A stretch of DNA of 7,778 bases. Source: JBEKJU01 sp050011095. Lineage in GTDB: Bacteria; Desulfobacterota; Syntrophorhabdia; Syntrophorhabdales; WCHB1-27. The number at the start of each line of letters is the position of its first letter. Position 1 is the stretch's first letter. Both the position numbers and the translations under genes were made by a program. Below are positions 4,936-7,778 of this stretch, piece after piece. Below the pieces are notes generated by a model, which was given only the letters and a program-made list of their open reading frames with translations, had not been told where the DNA came from and searched no databases. The stretch covers positions 1-7,778 of the forward strand of contig JBEKJU010000172.1 of NCBI GenBank assembly GCA_050011095.1. Direction: 5' to 3'.

Positions 4936-5542
4936 TCCTGGGGTACAGGATTTATCGGGGCGAAAAGGAAAACAATCAAGGTGAGCGCTGTTCGTTAAGG
5001 CCTCCCCACTGCATGAGGTAATCTGCACTACCAATCAAGAGACCTCGGGCTCGACTTGTAGATATATTAAAGTGCGGACATCTCTGCCGGACACCGCTGA
5101 TCCCTTGCAGGCGGTATCTGCCCTAATCCGCTGGTATGGCGGGCTCTCTTTGATCCATGTTGTAAAAAAGAGGATGAATTGTCGGTCAAAATATGATAAA
5201 CATTCCCCTTTCTATTCACGTGGGCGGAGGTGAAAACACGGGACAGACATCGAGGATAGTGACGATGATCGACAAGCAGACGGGCCAGGTAATAGGTACG
5301 GACAACTTCCTGAAACTTGCAATCCCCCGATTTTTCCTCGCATGATCTCTTTCGCTCAATCTTCAAATGATGTGGGTCCCGAACCTTCCCTCATCGGGAA
5401 TCGTCCATTATCCTGTCAACCGATGCCGTGAGTGATCTCCTGTAGTCGTTACAGGGGCTGCGCCCGGTATTGACAAGAAGATCAGAACCGGCGAGACTAT
5501 GGATCAGCATAATTGTATCCAGGCAAAGGAAGGTAAGGAGAC
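4936..5542. other. Long intergenic region with a gene remnant
   Basis: About 600 bp without a full-length gene. The plus strand holds the FlaG-like short frame at 5193-5345. Small inverted repeats occur: CCTGTA (5439-5444) with TACAGG (5450-5455), and TTCCC with GGGAA across 5387-5401. A 15-codon frame (5499-5546) ends in a GTGA overlap with the CPIC micro-ORF. A minus-strand frame of 99 codons (5366-5067) has no family resemblance and lies antisense to the FlaG-like frame. No RNA gene was recognised. Confidence 0.45.
5193..5345 (+). pseudogene. FlaG-like 50-codon frame, possible remnant
   Basis: Fifty codons run from ATG 5193 to TGA 5343-5345. Residues 21-34 (RIVTMIDKQTGQVI) followed by TDNFLKLA (37-44) resemble the core of the FlaG flagellar family, remembered as a segment like V-x-x-V-D-K-x-T-G-E-V-I-R-Q followed by P-x-E-x-x-L-K-L-A. 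FlaG proteins are normally about 110-130 residues with a longer N-terminus. Here that part is short (MINIPLSIHVGGGENTGQTS), and the tail after KLA is unlike the family. No good Shine-Dalgarno sequence precedes the ATG; AAGAGG is about 19 bases away. No other flagellar gene is in view. It could be a decayed piece, a very small divergent protein, or chance. Confidence 0.4.
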
Positions 5543-5629
5543 GTGACGAGGGCAACAATCGCTTTTACCTGCCCGATCTGCGGGAGGAAGAGGGAGGGCG
5601 CGGGGGCACGTAAAGGAGGTCAGCGATGA
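5543..5629 (+). CDS. CPIC micro-ORF coupled to the MBL gene
   Basis: A 28-codon frame runs from GTG 5543 to the TGA at 5627-5629, overlapping the ATG of the next gene as ATGA (5626-5629). It contains FTCPICGRKREG (8-19), a typical single zinc-knuckle half (C-P-x-C-G). It then becomes basic and Gly-rich, ending in codons that double as the AAAGGAGGT ribosome binding site of the next gene. AAGGAAGG lies nine bases before the GTG. It may be a translated leader peptide, a tiny coupled protein, or the 5' end of a decayed zinc-ribbon gene. It is too short for any firm claim. Confidence 0.35.
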   Translation: MTRATIAFTCPICGRKREGAGARKGGQR

Positions 5630-6585
5630 TCTCCCACGTCACAGGACCTGTCGCTGATGGGTTATACGTGTGCGGCCTCACCTGGTCGCCCGTGTACCTC
5701 CTTGAATCTGCGGTCCCCGTTCTTTTCGAGGCAGGGTTTTCCTGCGCCGCCAACTTGTACGAAAAGGACATACAACGCGTCCTTCGGGGAAGGGAGCCGG
5801 GGGTGCTCTTTATCACCCACGGTCATTGGGACCATTGCGGTACCGCGGCCTTCCTTAAACACCGCTTTGCCGGTCTCAGGATCGCCGCTTCACCGGACAC
5901 CGGCGCCATACTCTCCCGTGCAGGAGCCAGGAAGGTGATGACCAAACTCGGGGCGACGGTTATTCCCACGCTTCGCGCGCTTCTGTGTGAAGCCGATGCC
6001 GCCAGCCTTGTGGATCAACCGTTTCAGCCTTTCCATCTCGACATGCAGCTCATCGACGGGCAGAGTATCGGGGTGACGGCCGACCTTACCGTGCAGGTCC
6101 TGGCTACCCCCGGTCACACCCGGGACCATCTGTCGTTCTATATACCCGAGCGGCGCATGCTCTTCGGCGGGGAAGCGGCCGGTTGCCTTGAGCCGATGGG
6201 CGGTATTACCCCCGAATTCCTGGTTGATTACGACGGGTATGTTCGGTCCCTTCGGCGCCTCAAGGAGCTTCCCGTGGACATCTACTGCCTGGCGCACCAT
6301 TTTGTGCTCGTCGGGTACGACGCGGTGAAGAAGTTCCTCGCGAAGTCGCTTGAGACGACCGAGAGGTTCGCCGACAGGCTCTATGCGCTGCTCGATGAGG
6401 AGGGAGATGACATGGATCGTGTGCTCCAGAGATTGGCGGCCGAGTACCGCGTGACAAACCCAGGGCTCCAGCAGCCCGTGGAGGCTTACCTGCTAAACCT
6501 GAGGGCCCAGCTTGCCCATCTTTATGAGCGGAGAAAGAAGGACCGTTTTTCCAAAAGCTCGCATGCAGGCGACTTCTCCACCTGA
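5626..6585 (+). CDS. MBL-fold metallo-hydrolase
   Basis: This intact 319-residue metallo-beta-lactamase-fold protein is probably cytoplasmic, since it has no signal peptide. The metal-binding motif is T64-H-G-H-W-D-H70-C (His65, His67, Asp69, His70). It is followed by TPGH (His164), then GGE183 where most members have an Asp bridging the two metals, and by LAHH (His224/225) near the end of the catalytic domain. A C-terminal helical part (about 230-305) completes it, as in single-domain MBL hydrolases with an extended helical tail. The substrate is unknown; the family covers thiolester, phosphodiester, lactone and other hydrolases. The start is fixed by an unusually strong AAAGGAGGT five bases before ATG 5626, and the ATG overlaps the stop of a CPIC-containing micro-ORF. 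No clear promoter was found nearby. Confidence 0.9.
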   Translation: MISHVTGPVADGLYVCGLTWSPVYLLESAVPVLFEAGFSCAANLYEKDIQRVLRGREPGVLFITHGHWDHCGTAAFLKHRFAGLRIAASPDTGAILSRAGARKVMTKLGATVIPTLRALLCEADAASLVDQPFQPFHLDMQLIDGQSIGVTADLTVQVLATPGHTRDHLSFYIPERRMLFGGEAAGCLEPMGGITPEFLVDYDGYVRSLRRLKELPVDIYCLAHHFVLVGYDAVKKFLAKSLETTERFADRLYALLDEEGDDMDRVLQRLAAEYRVTNPGLQQPVEAYLLNLRAQLAHLYERRKKDRFSKSSHAGDFST

Positions 6586-6591
6586 GTCTTC

Positions 6592-6637
6592 CTGAAAGCC
6601 GCAATCTTGCCTTCTCAAGATCGGTACAAGCTTTCAG
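6592..6637. repeat. Nested inverted repeat after the MBL gene
   Basis: CTGAAAGC (6592-6599) is the exact reverse complement of GCTTTCAG (6630-6637). Inside it, ATCTTG (6604-6609) pairs with CAAGAT (6616-6621) around a six-base loop. The two stems are separated by a small asymmetric internal loop. It starts seven bases after the stop codon and may help to end or protect the transcript. The nearest T-run (TATTTTTG) is about 25 bp further on. Confidence 0.5.
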
Positions 6638-6937
6638 CCGGCACTTAATAACACCGACCGACCATTATTTTTGTCTCATGTTGACGTTTTCCCCTCAAGG
6701 AATAGCAAGGTTTTTCGACCGCTCTCGCCAAAGTATGAGACCCTTTAGCACAAACTGTCTCTTGTTGGGTTTATGCAGGTTACGAGCGGCATTCTTCGAG
6801 CGCTTTGAGAGGCCGGGAGTGTGGGCTCGTAGGTGCTCTTCGCAGCCAACACACTGGCCTGAAACCTCAGCTAATTTTTGTGCTATATTTCCGGGTCTTC
6901 CGGGCGCTGCTCTTCCCTTGCCGGTCGCCCTGCCCCT
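6638..6937. other. Gap where the oxidoreductase N-terminus should be
   Basis: About 300 bp with no recognisable gene. It lies where the first half of the downstream DsbA-like gene would be expected, but no frame here shows a CPxC active-site motif or other thioredoxin-fold sequence. The plus-strand open frame at 6678-7277 overlaps the fragment in another frame and looks like a shadow. Confidence 0.45.
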
Positions 6938-7366
6938 GCCGGCCGGGATGTGGACATCCCCGCTAGCCGGAAGCGCCTCAAACAGGTGGCAGATTCCCTC
7001 TCCCTGCCCCTTTTCAACCGCACAAAGACCTACAACAGCCGCCCGGCCCAGGAACTCGCGAAATGGGCGGAATCCGAAGGGAAGGGGGAAGAGTTCCACC
7101 GTGCCGTTTTCAGGGCCTATTTCGCGGATGGCAAAAACATCGCCATTATGGACGTCCTCGCGGCTCTGGCCGAGTCAGTGGGACTTCCGGCCGGGGAAGC
7201 CAGGCAAGTGGTCCTGTCCGGAAAATTCCGTCAGGCGGTGGATGCCGATTGGGAACGGTCCCGGGCCCTCGGAATAGACGCAGTTCCGACCTTCATCGTC
7301 GGCAACCGCAGGATCGTCGGCTTCCAGCCGTACGAGGTCCTGGCGGAGCTCGTCAACCGGCCATAG
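6938..7366 (+). pseudogene. FrnE/DsbA-like oxidoreductase, N-terminus missing
   Basis: The frame is open from TTG 6878, but recognisable sequence begins at about 6938 (GRDVDIPASRKRLKQVA). It continues through TYNSRPAQELAKWAES, FHRAVFRAYFADGKNIA, DVLAALAESVGLP and GIDAVPTFIVGNRRIVGFQPYEVL, ending at TAG 7366. These are hallmarks of the helical insertion and second half of FrnE-type DsbA proteins, thiol-disulfide oxidoreductases usually near 210 residues. VPTF carries the conserved cis-proline. The first 60 or so residues, including the first beta strand and the CPxC active site, are absent. The possible starts (TTG 6878, GTG 6950) have no convincing ribosome binding site. Without the active site the product cannot be a normal oxidoreductase, so I call a 5'-truncated pseudogene. 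Confidence 0.75.
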
Positions 7367-7778
7367 CAGATCGGCAGTGGATTTCGATTTCCCGCAGAGG
7401 ATAAGAATAAACGGTCAGGAAGGGGTGAGCAGAGATTGGCATATCGCTGGTGAGCAGCAGGGGTAGCTTTTCCTGGAGCTAAGGATTCCCAGAGATTCCG
7501 GGCGTAGCCACGGTTTATCAGTGTCATTTCTTGTCTGCCGGGTGGTTTGTTCCATGTCGCGCCTTCGCTCTCGTAGGAGTGTTTCCTGCCTTCAAATCGT
7601 GAAGCTTCTATCTTGCACTATAAGCAATAACACGAGGCATAAGTGGCATTCTCATGACTTAGTACCCTATCTCGAAAGTCCGGTGACGTATTATGCCGCA
7701 CAAACCGACTCCAGAGATGAGTTTGAGAGTTTATGCAACAAGCCTGAGAGGTCCTTTCTAGTGAATTTCCACTCGAAG
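7367..7778. other. Right flank without recognisable genes
   Basis: About 410 bp with only short frames. A minus-strand frame (7527-7231, 98 codons) overlaps the end of the oxidoreductase fragment antisense and shows no family I can name. A 9-bp direct repeat, GGTGAGCAG (7424-7432 and 7449-7457), is present. No terminator with a T-run follows the 7366 stop. No RNA gene or mobile-element end was recognised. Confidence 0.45.

Noticed and set aside
5067..5366. 99-codon minus-strand frame
   Set aside because: It is antisense to the FlaG-like frame, without family resemblance or a clear start signal.
5471..5505. TTGACA as a promoter for the MBL operon
   Set aside because: No -10 hexamer at 16-18 bp spacing.
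6678..7277. 199-codon plus-strand frame overlapping the oxidoreductase fragment
   Set aside because: The alternative frame carries the clear FrnE/DsbA motifs; this one is Pro/Ser/Arg-rich with no motif.
7231..7527. 98-codon minus-strand frame at the right end
   Set aside because: Partly antisense to the oxidoreductase fragment; no identifiable domain and no ribosome binding site that convinces.
1..7778. CRISPR array, tRNA, rRNA or complete insertion sequence
   Set aside because: No regularly spaced repeats, no cloverleaf-like sequence and no transposase fragment or matching terminal repeats were seen on either strand.

Overview
The window reads as a piece of an anaerobic, Gram-negative bacterial chromosome of medium to fairly high GC, most like the Desulfobacterota/deltaproteobacterial type. 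That guess rests on protein types only: a DUF362 protein with ferredoxin motifs, an FMN nitroreductase, a metallo-beta-lactamase-fold (MBL) hydrolase and a FlaG-like fragment. It has not been confirmed by any search. Gene density is low, and several genes look decayed or cut, as expected of an accessory stretch.

Layout. Positions 1-599 hold no convincing gene, but they contain a truncated REP-like motif and a perfect 12-bp AT-rich inverted repeat. Positions 600-1140 (minus strand) are a MazE/MazF-type toxin-antitoxin operon. Its promoter is near consensus, with two tandem 10-bp operator-like repeats over the -10. Positions 1141-1474 are full of inverted repeats. Positions 1475-2219 (plus strand) are a second two-gene module. 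A small DUF4160-like protein overlaps by 4 bp a protein with a DUF2442-like N-terminus and an XRE-type helix-turn-helix. The module has its own promoter carrying two 6-2-6 palindromes, and I read it as a candidate toxin-antitoxin-like system. Immediately downstream, a DUF362/ferredoxin gene (2309-3160) lacks roughly its first 100 residues and two ligands of its second Fe-S motif. It is followed by an apparently intact nitroreductase (3259-3924).

Positions 4225-4935 carry two small genes: a CxxC/CxxC zinc-ribbon protein and a secreted Gly/Pro-rich protein. The 690-bp gap that follows hides two short reading frames: a 50-codon frame resembling the core of flagellar FlaG, and a 28-codon frame with a CPIC-G zinc-knuckle motif. 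The second ends in an ATGA overlap with an intact MBL-fold hydrolase (5626-6585), which has a very strong ribosome binding site. A nested inverted repeat follows that gene. Next comes a FrnE/DsbA-type oxidoreductase fragment (about 6938-7366) that has lost its thioredoxin active-site half. The last 400 bp contain no recognisable gene.

How the genes work together. The two divergent small modules at 600-2219 are the only clear multi-gene units, and each looks self-regulating. The DUF362 protein and nitroreductase are both redox proteins on the same strand, but a strong hairpin separates them and the first is damaged, so a shared pathway is not shown. The best candidate for something little described is the DUF4160-like/HTH pair with its paired palindromes. 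The coupled CPIC micro-ORF/MBL pair comes second.
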